The notes: generated from the sequence alone by a model not told the origin. A DNA stretch of 64,000 nucleotides from an uncultured Pelagibacteraceae bacterium (GCA_902555275.1 CACDRY010000005.1:33443-97442), one strand, 5' to 3'. Numbered from the stretch's first letter, positions 18,160-27,441 are shown. Program-made: numbers and translations.

Positions 18160-19194
18160 TTACTTAGTAAAGGTATCGTTAAATTGTTTAGCTACTCTTA
18201 CAAAAGTAGTACATTTACTAAGTTGTTTAAGAGAAGGGGCTCCCACATAAGTACAGCTACTTCTGACACCACCAAGAATATTATTTATCGTATCTTTAAT
18301 TTTTCCACGATATTTAATTCTCACTGTTCTACCCTCACTACTTCTATAGTCAGACAAACCCCCGTAATGTTTCTTATTTGCTATGTCAGAACTTGATCCA
18401 TAAAATTCTATAAATTTATGACCATTTGATTTTATTAGCTTACCTTCACCTTCATCGTGACCAGCAAACATTCCTCCAAGCATCACAAAATCTGCACCAC
18501 CACCGAAAGCTTTTGCGACATCACCCGGGCAAGTACAACCCCCATCAGCAATAATATGTGCCCCTAAACCATGGGCAGCATCAGCACATTCAATGACAGC
18601 ACTTAACTGAGGATAACCAACACCTGTTTGAATTCTTGTAGTGCAAACACTACCTGGTCCAATTCCAACTTTTACAATATCTGCTCCTGATAATACTAAT
18701 TCTTGTGCCATATCTGCCGTTACCACGTTACCAGCAATAATAGTTTTAGTAGGATATTTATCTCTCACGGATTTTAAAAATTTACTAAAGTGTTCAGAAT
18801 AACCATTAGCAACATCAATGCAGATAAATTTTATGAAACTATATTCTTTTAAAATTTTATCTAAATTTTCAAAATCTTCTTTTTTTATTCCTATACTTAA
18901 AGCAATATTTGGATGAATAGATTTTATTTTTTTGAATTTTTTTATTTTTTGAATGTTATGCTGTTTAGTTAAACATGTGATCATTCCGTATTCAGAAAGC
19001 TTTTCAGCTACACCAAGTTCACCAACACCGTCCATATTTGAGGCCATGATAGGAATTCCAGACCATTCATTATTACTATACTTAAATCTATAAGTTCTTT
19101 TTAGATTTACATCTTTACGACTTTGAAGAGTACTTCTCTTAGGTCTAAAAAGTACATCTGAGTAGTCTAATTTTAGTTCTTCTTCAATTCTCAC
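18160..19194 (-). CDS. guaC: GMP reductase
   Basis: The 344-residue protein has the IMPDH/GMPR barrel without CBS domains. The catalytic cysteine is C184 in GPGSVCTTRIQTGVGYPQ. The N-terminus LKLDYSDVLFRPKRSTL and the late GAPSLKQLSKCTTFVRV-type end are GuaC-like. GuaC deaminates GMP to IMP with NADPH in purine salvage. The start codon is GTG at 19194; no ATG is better placed. It is divergent from the haloacetate-dehalogenase-like gene. A plain IMP dehydrogenase is less likely because of the short length. Confidence 0.88.
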   Translation of the reverse strand: MRIEEELKLDYSDVLFRPKRSTLQSRKDVNLKRTYRFKYSNNEWSGIPIMASNMDGVGELGVAEKLSEYGMITCLTKQHNIQKIKKFKKIKSIHPNIALSIGIKKEDFENLDKILKEYSFIKFICIDVANGYSEHFSKFLKSVRDKYPTKTIIAGNVVTADMAQELVLSGADIVKVGIGPGSVCTTRIQTGVGYPQLSAVIECADAAHGLGAHIIADGGCTCPGDVAKAFGGGADFVMLGGMFAGHDEGEGKLIKSNGHKFIEFYGSSSDIANKKHYGGLSDYRSSEGRTVRIKYRGKIKDTINNILGGVRSSCTYVGAPSLKQLSKCTTFVRVAKQFNDTFTK

Positions 19195-19296
19195 GAGTCC
19201 GAATTTATACAGGGGCTCAAAGCAAATTCAAATTAATTATTAATATTGATGCAGCGTTTTCATTGGCTTTAATTTAAAAAATACATATTATTAGGC

Positions 19297-20175
19297 ATGT
19301 TTAATGGTTTTAAGTCAAAGTACGTAAAGGTAAAAAAGGGCAAGGTTTTTTGTAGAGTTGGTGGTGAAGGTCCACCATTACTTTTACTACACGGATATCC
19401 ACAAACACATTTAATGTGGCACAAAACAGCCCCTGAGTTATCTAAAAAATTTACAGTGGTTGCTGCAGATTTAAGAGGATATGGAAATAGTCTTGCTCCA
19501 GCATCAGATAGCAAACATTACAACTACTCAAAAAGAGAAATGGCAAGTGACATGAAACAGATGATGATAAAATTAGGGTTTAACAAATTTTTTGTTGCGG
19601 GACATGATAGAGGTGGAAGAGTTGCTCACAGGTTAGCAAGAGACCATAGAAAAAATATAATAGCTCTTAGTGTTTTAGATATTTGTCCAACATTAGATAT
19701 GTACGAACTAACGACGAAAGATTTCGCAAAAGCTTACTTTCATTGGTTTTTTTTAATACAACCAAAATGGTTACCTGAGAAAATGATAATGAGCGATCCA
19801 CGTAAATGGATGAAAAGTTGTTTAGATAAATGGTCAGGGAATCACAAATTTGGAAAAGTTGAAGAAAATTATTTAAAATGTTTCAAGCAACCAAAAAGAA
19901 TTCATGGATCTTGTGAAGATTATAGGGCGTCTGCGACTATTGATTTGGATCATGACAAACAAGATAGAAAGAAAAAACTAAATATTCCAGTCCAAGTGTT
20001 ATGGGGAAGTAAGGGAGTAATTGGAAAGCAGTTCAAACCATTAAAAATTTGGCAAAGATATACTAAGAAAAAAGTTATAGGTTATCCTATAAGCTCAGGT
20101 CACTTCATTCCAGAGCAAAACCCAAAGGCAACTATTAAACATTTAACTAATTTTTTTTTGAAGAAAATTAAGTAA
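19297..20175 (+). CDS. Alpha/beta hydrolase, haloacetate (fluoroacetate) dehalogenase-like
   Basis: The 292-residue protein carries the set of active-site residues known for fluoroacetate dehalogenases. These are nucleophile D104 with R105 and R108 in AGHDRGGRVAHR, acid D128 in SVLDICPT, halide-pocket H149-W150, Y209 in EDYRASATID, and H269 in SGHFIPEQ. This is a stronger match than general alpha/beta hydrolase similarity. Family members hydrolyse fluoro- or chloroacetate to glycolate. Some look-alikes are epoxide hydrolases, so the assignment is likely but not certain. It is monocistronic by position. Confidence 0.78.
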   Translation: MFNGFKSKYVKVKKGKVFCRVGGEGPPLLLLHGYPQTHLMWHKTAPELSKKFTVVAADLRGYGNSLAPASDSKHYNYSKREMASDMKQMMIKLGFNKFFVAGHDRGGRVAHRLARDHRKNIIALSVLDICPTLDMYELTTKDFAKAYFHWFFLIQPKWLPEKMIMSDPRKWMKSCLDKWSGNHKFGKVEENYLKCFKQPKRIHGSCEDYRASATIDLDHDKQDRKKKLNIPVQVLWGSKGVIGKQFKPLKIWQRYTKKKVIGYPISSGHFIPEQNPKATIKHLTNFFLKKIK

Positions 20176-20250
20176 TTAGCCTTACTTGATGTGATCAATA
20201 ATCGCGCATATCATTCTTGATAATATTAAATTCACCTTTAAATATAGCTA

Positions 20251-21663
20251 ATGTCCTCTTTACTTAAAAATTCAGAATTAACTTCAGAAAAAGCAGATAG
20301 CATTGTTTCTGAAACTCTAAATAATTGTGATGATGGTGAGCTTTATATAGAGGATACAAAATCTGAGACAATTGTATTAGATGATAACAAGATTAAAAGT
20401 TCAAATTATACATCTGACTTAGGTTATGGTTTTAGAGCTGTAACAGGTGATACAGTAGCTTATTCTCATTCAAACGAAATTTCAGAAAAATCATTAAAAA
20501 ATTCTAGCGAAAATCTTAAGTCAACTTTAAAAAATAATAGCGGAACATATAATTCAGAAATTAAAAAAACTAATCAGAAGCTTTATAAAGACGTTGATCC
20601 AATTGAGAGCAAGTCAATGAAATCAAAAATAGAATTGCTGAACAATATGAATGAGTATGCCAGATCAAAAGATAGTTCAGTTAAACAAGTAACAGCAAGC
20701 CTTCTAGCAGAGAAGAAAAATGTTGAGATCATTAGATCTGGAGGAGAATTATTATCAGATAACAGACCTTTAGTTAGAATAAATATGTCAGTAATGGTTG
20801 AAAAGAATGGTAGAAAAGAAACTGGTGTTTTTGGTATTGGTGGAAGACAAGATTATGATGAATATCTTAAAAATGATAATTGGAAAAAAGTTTGTGATGA
20901 AGCTTTTAGAATTGCAAGTACGAATATAGAAAGTAAACCTTCTCTTGCAGGAGAAATGAAAGTTGTTTTAGGACCTGGTTGGCCTGCAATTTTAATTCAT
21001 GAAGCTGTAGGTCATGGACTAGAAGGAGATTTTAATAGAAAAAAAACTTCAGCTTTTCATGATTTAGTTGGTAAAAAAGTTGCGAGCGATGGAGTTACAA
21101 TAATCGACGACGGAACATTAGATAATAGAAGAGGTAGTTTAAATATTGATGATGAAGGAACGCCAACAGAAAGAACAGTTTTAATTGAAAATGGTATCTT
21201 AAAAAATTTCATGCAAGATAGACTTAATGCAAGACTTATGAATACAAAATCAACAGGAAATGGAAGAAGAGAGAGCTATAAACATGTAGTGATGCCTAGA
21301 ATGAGAAATACGATAATGTTAGGTGGATCAAACACTCAAGAAGAAATGATTAAATCAGTAGATAAAGGTATTTTTGCTGTAAGTTTTGGAGGTGGTCAAG
21401 TTGACATTACCTCTGGTAAATTCGTTTTTAACTGTACAGAAGCTTATGAGATTATAAATGGAAAAATTGGATCTCCAATTAAAGGAGCTACTTTAATTGG
21501 TGATGGACCATCTTCTTTAAAAGAAATTTTAATGATTGGAAATGATATGATGTTAGATCCTGGCATTGGAACGTGTGGTAAAGCTGGACAAGGCGTACCA
21601 GTTGGTGTTGGACAACCATCTTTGCTTATCAATAATATGACTGTTGGCGGAACCCAACTATAG
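20251..21663 (+). CDS. tldD: TldD metalloprotease subunit
   Basis: The 470-residue protein contains the HExxxH zinc motif as HEAVGHGLEGD, with H250, E251 and H255. It also shows the TldD-specific end CGKAGQGVPVGVGQPS near residue 447. TldD pairs with TldE (PmbA) to form a heterodimeric protease that degrades unfolded peptides and, in some bacteria, trims ribosomal peptide natural products. pmbA follows four bases later. The hydrolase gene upstream is separated by 75 bases. Confidence 0.95.
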   Translation: MSSLLKNSELTSEKADSIVSETLNNCDDGELYIEDTKSETIVLDDNKIKSSNYTSDLGYGFRAVTGDTVAYSHSNEISEKSLKNSSENLKSTLKNNSGTYNSEIKKTNQKLYKDVDPIESKSMKSKIELLNNMNEYARSKDSSVKQVTASLLAEKKNVEIIRSGGELLSDNRPLVRINMSVMVEKNGRKETGVFGIGGRQDYDEYLKNDNWKKVCDEAFRIASTNIESKPSLAGEMKVVLGPGWPAILIHEAVGHGLEGDFNRKKTSAFHDLVGKKVASDGVTIIDDGTLDNRRGSLNIDDEGTPTERTVLIENGILKNFMQDRLNARLMNTKSTGNGRRESYKHVVMPRMRNTIMLGGSNTQEEMIKSVDKGIFAVSFGGGQVDITSGKFVFNCTEAYEIINGKIGSPIKGATLIGDGPSSLKEILMIGNDMMLDPGIGTCGKAGQGVPVGVGQPSLLINNMTVGGTQL

Positions 21664-21667
21664 TAAG

Positions 21668-22987
21668 ATGATTAAAGATCAACAGTATTTAAAAAAAATT
21701 GCTGATATATGCCTTAGTAAATCAAAAAAATTAGGTTCATCTGATGCAAACATATTAGTGCAAAGTTCTGTTTCTGAAAATGTAAATGTAAGGAATAAAA
21801 AACTTGACGGATCTGAAAGGTCTGAAAATCTTGGAGTAGTCCTTACAACTTATTTAGGTAAAAAAAAGTCCTCAATAGCTTCATCGAATCTAAAAGAAAG
21901 TAATTTAGATGAGTTAGTAAATAGATGTATTGAAACAATGAAAATTACTCCTGAGGATGAATATAATTCATTACCAGATAAAGACCTTCATTTTAAAGGA
22001 TTAAAAGACTTAGACTTGTATGATGAAACTCATTTAAGCAATGAAGACAAGATTAATTATATAAAAGAGGCAGAAGAGGAAGCTTTTTCAAATGATAAAA
22101 TAATAAATACTAATGGATCTGGATTTGGTGAGAACAAATCAAATTTTTTATTAGCTAATTCAAATGGATTTGCTGATGGATATAAAACTTCACAATTTAC
22201 TGCATATTGCGAAGTTGTTTCAAAAAGCAACGGAAGCATGGAAAGAGATTATGAATATACAAGTAAAAGGTTTTACAGTGATATTTTAAAACCTAAACAA
22301 CTTGGATCTATTGCAGCAGAGCATGCAGTAAAGAAATTAAATCCACAAAAGATAAAAAGTGAAAAAATTAGTCTGATATTTGATAAAAGAATTTCAAAAA
22401 ATTTTCTATCTATATTTGCAAGTGCAATATCATCAAGTGCAATTGCAAAAGGTACTACATTTTTAAAAGATAAATTAAATCAACAAGTTTTTAACCCTGA
22501 AATAAATATACAAGATCATGGTAATATAAGAAAAGCCAATGGATCTCGTTACTTTGATAGCGAAGGCATAGCAGTAGTTAACCTTGATTTGATAAAGAAC
22601 GGTATTCTTCAAGACTATTTAATTGATACTTATAATGGGAAAAAAATAAATAGAAAGTCTAATGGTAGGGCAAGTGGTACAACAAATTTGTATTTTCAAA
22701 ATGGATCAAAAACATTTGAAGATCTAATCAAATCAGAAAATAAAATCTTGTATATTAAAGAAACTATCGGCCATGGTACAAATATTATTAACGGTGATTA
22801 TTCTGTAGGAGCATCTGGCATGATGATTGAGAATGGAGAGTTTTCATATCCAGTAAGTGAAATTACAATTGCTGGAAACCTAAATAATATTTTTAAAAAT
22901 ATAACTTTAGCCGACGATTTAGAATTTAACTATGCAACGAATTCACCGACAATGATGGTTGAAGGTATGGTTGTTGGTGGAAAATAA
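21668..22987 (+). CDS. pmbA: PmbA/TldE protease partner subunit
   Basis: A 439-residue protein starts at ATG 21668, just after the tldD stop. An upstream TTG at 21644 in the same frame overlaps tldD and is a poor start. The body shows the TldE pattern: SSAIAKGTTFLKDKL near residue 256, a SRYFDSEGIA stretch, and SVGASGMMIENGE in the C-terminal part. It lacks the HExxxH motif, as TldE subunits do. It acts with TldD in the cytoplasm. Confidence 0.93.
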   Translation: MIKDQQYLKKIADICLSKSKKLGSSDANILVQSSVSENVNVRNKKLDGSERSENLGVVLTTYLGKKKSSIASSNLKESNLDELVNRCIETMKITPEDEYNSLPDKDLHFKGLKDLDLYDETHLSNEDKINYIKEAEEEAFSNDKIINTNGSGFGENKSNFLLANSNGFADGYKTSQFTAYCEVVSKSNGSMERDYEYTSKRFYSDILKPKQLGSIAAEHAVKKLNPQKIKSEKISLIFDKRISKNFLSIFASAISSSAIAKGTTFLKDKLNQQVFNPEINIQDHGNIRKANGSRYFDSEGIAVVNLDLIKNGILQDYLIDTYNGKKINRKSNGRASGTTNLYFQNGSKTFEDLIKSENKILYIKETIGHGTNIINGDYSVGASGMMIENGEFSYPVSEITIAGNLNNIFKNITLADDLEFNYATNSPTMMVEGMVVGGK

Positions 22988-22994
22988 TTTCTAA

Positions 22995-23543
22995 ATGAAA
23001 AAAATAATTACCATTTTTCTTGCTATTTTTTTTATTAGTACCTCATCAAACTCTAATGAAAATGAAATAAGATTAAATAGCTTATTTGAAAAATTAAAAA
23101 TTCAAAACCACTCAATTGCAATTGATACAGAGATGAAAATTTGGGATATTTGGACAAAACATCCCACTAATCAAAATTTAACTTCTTTGCTATCAAGAGG
23201 AACAAAATTTATGAATCAAGAGCAATATTCAGTTGCTGTAGATATATTCACAACAGTAATTAAAAAAGATCCTGCTTGGGCAGAAGCTTGGAATAAAAGA
23301 GCAACTGTCTTTTATTTAATGGGCAAATATCAAGATTCTCAAAATGATATAGACAAGGTATTAAAACTAGAGAAAAGACATTTTGGAGCATTATCAGGAC
23401 AGGGTCTCGTTCAAATTAAGTTAAAAAATTATGAAAAGGCTTTAAAGAGTTATGAAAAAGTAAAAGAGATTTATCCGTCCATGAGGTCACCACAAATAAT
23501 GATACCACAGATTAAAGAGTTGATTAAAAACCAATCTGTGTAA
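22995..23543 (+). CDS. Exported TPR-repeat protein
   Basis: The 182-residue protein has an N-terminal signal peptide (MKKIITIFLAIFFISTSS). About three tetratricopeptide repeats span residues 70-170 (YSVAVDIFTTVIKKDPAWAE; AWNKRATVFYLMGKYQDSQ; ALSGQGLVQIKLKNYEKALK). TPR arrays mediate protein contacts, and the partner is unknown. It is spaced seven bases after pmbA and abuts the next gene. Confidence 0.85.
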   Translation: MKKIITIFLAIFFISTSSNSNENEIRLNSLFEKLKIQNHSIAIDTEMKIWDIWTKHPTNQNLTSLLSRGTKFMNQEQYSVAVDIFTTVIKKDPAWAEAWNKRATVFYLMGKYQDSQNDIDKVLKLEKRHFGALSGQGLVQIKLKNYEKALKSYEKVKEIYPSMRSPQIMIPQIKELIKNQSV

Positions 23544-24092
23544 ATGAAAAAACTACTAATAATATTTTTTATTAATATTTTTGCAGTTAATTCTGCTTAT
23601 TCTGCAGAAGAAGTCCTTAATTCTTTAAAAGAGGGAGGAAAAATAATTTTTATTAGACATGCGCTTGCACCAGGGAATGGAGATCCAGAAAATTTTGATT
23701 TAAATGATTGTTCTACCCAAAGAAATTTAAATCAAAGAGGAATTGAACAGTCAAAATTTATTGGAAGTATATTTAATAAAAACCAGATTAAAATTGAAAA
23801 TGTCTATTCAAGTGAATGGTGCAGATGTATAGATACAGCTAAATTTGCTTTTAAAAATTATCAAACATTTAGTGCACTAAATTCTTTTTATGATATTAGA
23901 TTTGAAGCAAATGAAGAGAGGCAAATAACTCAACTAAAAGAGTTTATTAATCAATGGAATGGTAAAGAAAATATAATTTTTGTTACTCATTTTGTTGTTA
24001 TATCTTCAATGCTAAATATAGGGACTTCTTCAGGAGAAATAGTAATAACCGATAAGAATTTAAATATTATTGGATCAATTGATACTTTGTAA
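23544..24092 (+). CDS. Exported histidine phosphatase superfamily protein
   Basis: The 182-residue protein has a signal peptide (about residues 1-20) followed by the phosphohistidine motif IIFIRHALAPG near residue 31. The downstream signatures NQRGIEQSKFIG and SSEWCRCIDTAK, plus the distal FVTHF histidine near residue 151, complete the family core. A periplasmic phosphatase is likely, with unknown substrate. It starts immediately after the TPR gene stop, so the two are coupled. Confidence 0.85.
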   Translation: MKKLLIIFFINIFAVNSAYSAEEVLNSLKEGGKIIFIRHALAPGNGDPENFDLNDCSTQRNLNQRGIEQSKFIGSIFNKNQIKIENVYSSEWCRCIDTAKFAFKNYQTFSALNSFYDIRFEANEERQITQLKEFINQWNGKENIIFVTHFVVISSMLNIGTSSGEIVITDKNLNIIGSIDTL

Positions 24093-24110
24093 TATATTAA
24101 CTTAATATTT

Positions 24111-24302
24111 ATGAAAACAATATTTATTATAGGATCAAAAAAGCATACTTTAAAATACACTAGAAAAATGCCTGAAGGCGAAGTAAAAAAAATGAAATCT
24201 TTTGTAACTAATAAAGGTCAAAAGTTAGAAAAAACATCCAAGTTTAAAATTCTAAATATTTCAGACGAAAAAACAGCAAGAGTATTTAAGATCAGTTTAT
24301 AA
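24111..24302 (+). CDS. Small basic hypothetical protein (63 aa)
   Basis: A 63-residue lysine-rich frame starts MKTIFIIGSKKHTLKY 18 bases after the phosphatase. It has no signal peptide, clear membrane segment or motif I recognise. The spacing and strand fit the operon, and the frame is uninterrupted in a dense coding region, so it is probably real. Function is unknown. Confidence 0.6.
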   Translation: MKTIFIIGSKKHTLKYTRKMPEGEVKKMKSFVTNKGQKLEKTSKFKILNISDEKTARVFKISL

Positions 24303-24327
24303 TATTTAATCCAGAAATAGAAACTAA

Positions 24328-25479
24328 ATGAAGAAATCTAAAAGAAGTAATGTAGACCCATTTATTGTAATGGATGTAATGGAGTCTGCTAGAAAAGCAG
24401 AAGCTAATGGCAAGCATGTAATTCATATGGAAGTAGGTCAACCAGGAACACCGGCACCAAAGCGTGCCAAACAATTTATTTCACATGAAATTTCTAATAA
24501 TGATCTTGGCTATACAGTTACTTTAGGTTTGCCAGAATTACGAAATAGAATTTCTAAATTGTATGGAGATTGGTACAATATTGATTTAAACCCAGACAGA
24601 ATAATTATAACAACTGGATCTTCAGGAGCATTTATACTTTCTTTTGCAGCATTATTTGATGTTGGAGATAGAGTAGGCATTGCCGCTCCAGGCTATCCTA
24701 GCTATAGACAAATTTTAAAGTCTCAAGATTTAATTCCAATTGATATTTTTACAGAGTTCCAAAATAAATTTCAGCCTATACCGAAAGATATTAAAGAAAA
24801 TAATTTAAATGGTTTATTAGTTGCTTCTCCTGCAAATCCAACTGGTTCAATGCTTGATAAAAAAAAACTAGAAGAACTTATTAATACTGCGCATGAAAAT
24901 AAAGTGAGTTTTATTAGCGATGAGATTTATCATGGAATTCAATATGAAAATAATCCTACATCTGCATTAGAAATTTCAAATGAGTGTTATGTTATAAATT
25001 CATTTTCTAAATATTTTTCTATGACAGGTTGGAGAGTAGGCTGGATGATTGTTCCTGAAGACCATGTGAGACAAGTAGAAAGATTATCTCAAAATCTTTT
25101 TATTTGTCCTCCTCATGTAAGTCAATTAACTGCTCTATCAGCAATGGATGCAAAAGAGGAATTAAATACAAATGTAGAGGTTTATAAAAAAAATAGATCA
25201 ATTTTGTTAGAAGAGTTACCTAAGGCTGGTTTAAATAAATTTTCTCCTCCAGATGGTGCTTTTTATATCTACATTGATATTTCAGAGTATTCGAAAGATA
25301 GCCTTAACTTTTGTAAAGAAGTGCTTGATAAAGCAGGAGTAGCAATAACTCCTGGACTTGATTTCGATCAAAAAAGAGGAAATTCTACAATAAGGTTTTC
25401 ATACGCTAGAAGCACTGAGGATATAATTGAAGGAGCAAATAGAATAAAAAAATTTATGAAAGAAGAGTATTTAAAATAA
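24328..25479 (+). CDS. PLP-dependent class I/II aminotransferase
   Basis: This 383-residue fold-type I enzyme shows HMEVGQPGTPAPKRAK at the substrate-binding N-terminus, a GSSGAFILSF cofactor-binding stretch, ASPANPTGSML, and ISDEIYHGI. The PLP lysine lies in NSFSKYFSMTGWRVGW. It resembles aspartate-aminotransferase-like enzymes. The amino donor and the pathway cannot be told from sequence. It is separated by 25 bases from the small ORF upstream and two bases from the next gene. Confidence 0.88.
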   Translation: MKKSKRSNVDPFIVMDVMESARKAEANGKHVIHMEVGQPGTPAPKRAKQFISHEISNNDLGYTVTLGLPELRNRISKLYGDWYNIDLNPDRIIITTGSSGAFILSFAALFDVGDRVGIAAPGYPSYRQILKSQDLIPIDIFTEFQNKFQPIPKDIKENNLNGLLVASPANPTGSMLDKKKLEELINTAHENKVSFISDEIYHGIQYENNPTSALEISNECYVINSFSKYFSMTGWRVGWMIVPEDHVRQVERLSQNLFICPPHVSQLTALSAMDAKEELNTNVEVYKKNRSILLEELPKAGLNKFSPPDGAFYIYIDISEYSKDSLNFCKEVLDKAGVAITPGLDFDQKRGNSTIRFSYARSTEDIIEGANRIKKFMKEEYLK

Positions 25480-25481
25480 TA

Positions 25482-26138
25482 ATGAAAACCGCTATTTTAT
25501 TTGGCTCATCTGGGTTAATTGGATCTAATTTACTAGATAATTTGATCAATAATAATACTTACAACAAAATAAAAATATTTGTCAGAAAATTACCTTCTAT
25601 TGATAATCCAAAAGTTGAAGTGATCAATACAGATTTTTTAGATTTAGACACTTTAAAAGAAAAATTAACAGGTGATGATTGTTTTTTTTGCATTGGTACA
25701 ACTCACAAAGACACACCCGATAAAAACGAATATAGAAGAATAGAATATGACTTGCCTGTACAATTAGCAAAAATTGCAAAATTTAATTCAATTAGTAATT
25801 TTATTTATGTCTCCTCAATTGGAGCAAACTCGAAAGCCTCAAGTACATATTTAAAAAATAAAGGTCAAGTAGAGGAGGAGCTAAAAAAGATTGGGTTTTC
25901 TAACCTAAGCATTATTCAACCCTCATTTTTAGTTGGCAACAGAAAAGACTTTAGAATTGTTGAGGTTTTAGGAATTCCAGTGATGAAATTTCTATCCTTA
26001 TTCTTTTTTGGTGGATTTAAAAAATATACTCCAATAAAAGTTGAGATAGTTGTGAATGCAATGATCAAACTTGCCTCAGGAAATAATAGTGAGCAAACTT
26101 ATTTATCTGATAGGTTGCAAGAGTTAGGATCTAACTAA
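25482..26138 (+). CDS. NAD(P)H-binding Rossmann protein (HTATIP2/TIP30-like atypical SDR)
   Basis: The 218-residue protein begins AILFGSSGLIGSNLLDNL, an NAD(P)-binding GxxGxxG motif. It continues with CFFCIGTTHKDTPDKNEYRR and a FIYVSSIGANSKASSTYLKN segment typical of TIP30-like atypical short-chain reductases. The catalytic substrate is unknown. It sits directly between the aminotransferase and the SOUL gene, with one to two bases between each. Confidence 0.8.
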   Translation: MKTAILFGSSGLIGSNLLDNLINNNTYNKIKIFVRKLPSIDNPKVEVINTDFLDLDTLKEKLTGDDCFFCIGTTHKDTPDKNEYRRIEYDLPVQLAKIAKFNSISNFIYVSSIGANSKASSTYLKNKGQVEEELKKIGFSNLSIIQPSFLVGNRKDFRIVEVLGIPVMKFLSLFFFGGFKKYTPIKVEIVVNAMIKLASGNNSEQTYLSDRLQELGSN

Positions 26139-26711
26139 ATGAGAAAATCAATAATATCGATATCTTTTTTGATTTATATATTCTGTATTTTACCTTACTC
26201 TACTTCAATGGCTTATGAGGAATCTCAATATGATGTAGTATATAAATCTGAAATATACGAAGTGAGACATTATAAAGACCGTCTAGTTGTCGAAGTTGTA
26301 AGTAGAAACGATGACAGTAGTTTTAGAAAACTTTTTAAATATATCTCGGGTCAGAATAATAAATCCCAAGAAATCAAAATGACTGTACCTGTAACACAGG
26401 GTGAGAAGGATAATGGATACTATATGCAATTTTATCTTCCATCAAAATTTACAAAAGAGAATGCGCCTATACCCACAAATTCAGATGTTAAAATCTCAAC
26501 AATAGAAGAAGGTTTTTTTGCTGTAATAGAATATTCTGGAAGAGCCTCAGATAATAATTTCTTCAAACATAAGGAAATTCTTAATAAAAAACTCTTAGAG
26601 GATAAAGTAATCATTAAAGGACCTCCAATAAGAGCAACTTATAATGGGCCTTTTACGCTTCCTATGATGAGACGCAACGAAGCTATGTTTAAAGTTGAGT
26701 GGAGTAAATAG
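26139..26711 (+). CDS. SOUL-family heme-binding protein
   Basis: The 190-residue protein has a signal peptide ending about residue 25. The SOUL domain follows: YEVRHYKDRLVVEV, then FRKLFKYISGQNNKSQEIKM, TVPVTQ, and a late FTLPMMRRNEAMFKVEW end. SOUL proteins bind heme or other tetrapyrroles. An exported location is likely here. It starts immediately after the preceding gene and is followed by a 70-base gap, so it probably ends the operon. Confidence 0.88.
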   Translation: MRKSIISISFLIYIFCILPYSTSMAYEESQYDVVYKSEIYEVRHYKDRLVVEVVSRNDDSSFRKLFKYISGQNNKSQEIKMTVPVTQGEKDNGYYMQFYLPSKFTKENAPIPTNSDVKISTIEEGFFAVIEYSGRASDNNFFKHKEILNKKLLEDKVIIKGPPIRATYNGPFTLPMMRRNEAMFKVEWSK

Positions 26712-26781
26712 ATTACATTTTGCCATATATATTAATTTCTATCGCCTGATAGTTTACCTTCATTAATCAGAAAGGTATTTT

Positions 26782-27183
26782 ATGAAAAAATTATTTCTAA
26801 TTTTATTTGTATCGTTTGGTTTAAACAGCTCTGTTTTTGCTGATGGTCATGTAAAAAGAATTTTATCAACTAGTCAGACTGGTATGGGTAACGATATTGT
26901 TTATCCATCCGGAAAAGCAAAGATCACAGCTTTTGAATTTACTGTGCCCGTAGGAGGCCCTGTAGTTCCACATACTCACTCGTTCCCTGTTTTAATAATG
27001 ATACAACAAGGAGAAATTGAACTTACCCAAGGTGGCAAAAGCTATGTTTATAAAGCTGGAGATGCATTTATTGAAGATGTAGGTGTGGCTCATGAATCTA
27101 AAAATATTGGAGATGTTCCTGTAAAAGCAATTGTTGTTGCTATGGGAGTTGAAGGTCAAAAAATTATGACCCCAGTAAAATAG
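26782..27183 (+). CDS. Exported cupin-domain protein
   Basis: The 133-residue protein has a signal peptide (MKKLFLILFVSFGLNSSVFA). A single cupin domain follows, with the first motif near PVVPHTHSFPVLIMIQQGE and the second near GDAFIEDVGVAHESKN. The His residues would bind a metal. The substrate and role are not readable. A strong hairpin follows the stop codon. Confidence 0.85.
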   Translation: MKKLFLILFVSFGLNSSVFADGHVKRILSTSQTGMGNDIVYPSGKAKITAFEFTVPVGGPVVPHTHSFPVLIMIQQGEIELTQGGKSYVYKAGDAFIEDVGVAHESKNIGDVPVKAIVVAMGVEGQKIMTPVK

Positions 27184-27192
27184 AAAGAAAAA

Positions 27193-27225
27193 ATATGGGG
27201 CAGTTATTTTTTTAATGCCCCATAT
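27193..27225. terminator. Hairpin terminator between convergent genes
   Basis: A perfect 10-base-pair stem (ATATGGGGCA with TGCCCCATAT) encloses a 13-base T-rich loop. It lies between the cupin stop (27183) and the stop of the convergent small ORF (27239). With no long T tract beyond it, it could serve as a bidirectional terminator. It is the only such hairpin I found at a convergent junction in the window. Confidence 0.7.
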
Positions 27226-27238
27226 CTCATTCTTTAAG

Positions 27239-27430
27239 CTATATTTTTTTACTCTCTTTTCTTAAGTGTCCTAATGTTTCCCCAGAATTTTTTCCTGATT
27301 TGATAACGTATCCACTTGTACCGTTGGCATTAGTTTCTACAGTTTTCAAATTTCGAAACATTAATTGATTTAGCCTAGCGTTCTTTGAGCCTCGGCTAAA
27401 CGAACTTAAAACTCTGTGCATTCTTTTCAT
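27239..27430 (-). CDS. Small basic hypothetical protein (63 aa) with strong ribosome binding site
   Basis: A 63-residue frame begins MKRMHRVLSSFSRGSKNARL and ends in a Gly/Lys/Ser-rich half. It has no membrane segment, signal peptide or recognised domain. It is preceded by AAGGAGAG five bases before the ATG, much stronger than the sites of its neighbours, which makes translation likely. It stands alone on its transcript. The basic composition could suit nucleic-acid or ribosome binding, but that is only inference. Confidence 0.65.
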   Translation of the reverse strand: MKRMHRVLSSFSRGSKNARLNQLMFRNLKTVETNANGTSGYVIKSGKNSGETLGHLRKESKKI

Positions 27431-27433
27431 ACA

Positions 27434-27441
27434 CTCTCCTT
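27434..27441 (-). promoter_or_regulatory. Strong Shine-Dalgarno site of the small ORF
   Basis: On the minus strand AAGGAGAG lies with its AAGGAG core five bases before the ATG at 27430. Upstream of it, at about 27467-27485, the transcript can fold a short hairpin (CCGAT and ATCGG around a five-base loop, extendable by G-T pairs). This could influence translation. Confidence 0.6.

Noticed and set aside
20186..20198. Short inverted repeat TTGATGTGATCAA before tldD
   Set aside because: A five-base arm repeat is expected by chance in A+T-rich DNA, and no regulator is nearby.
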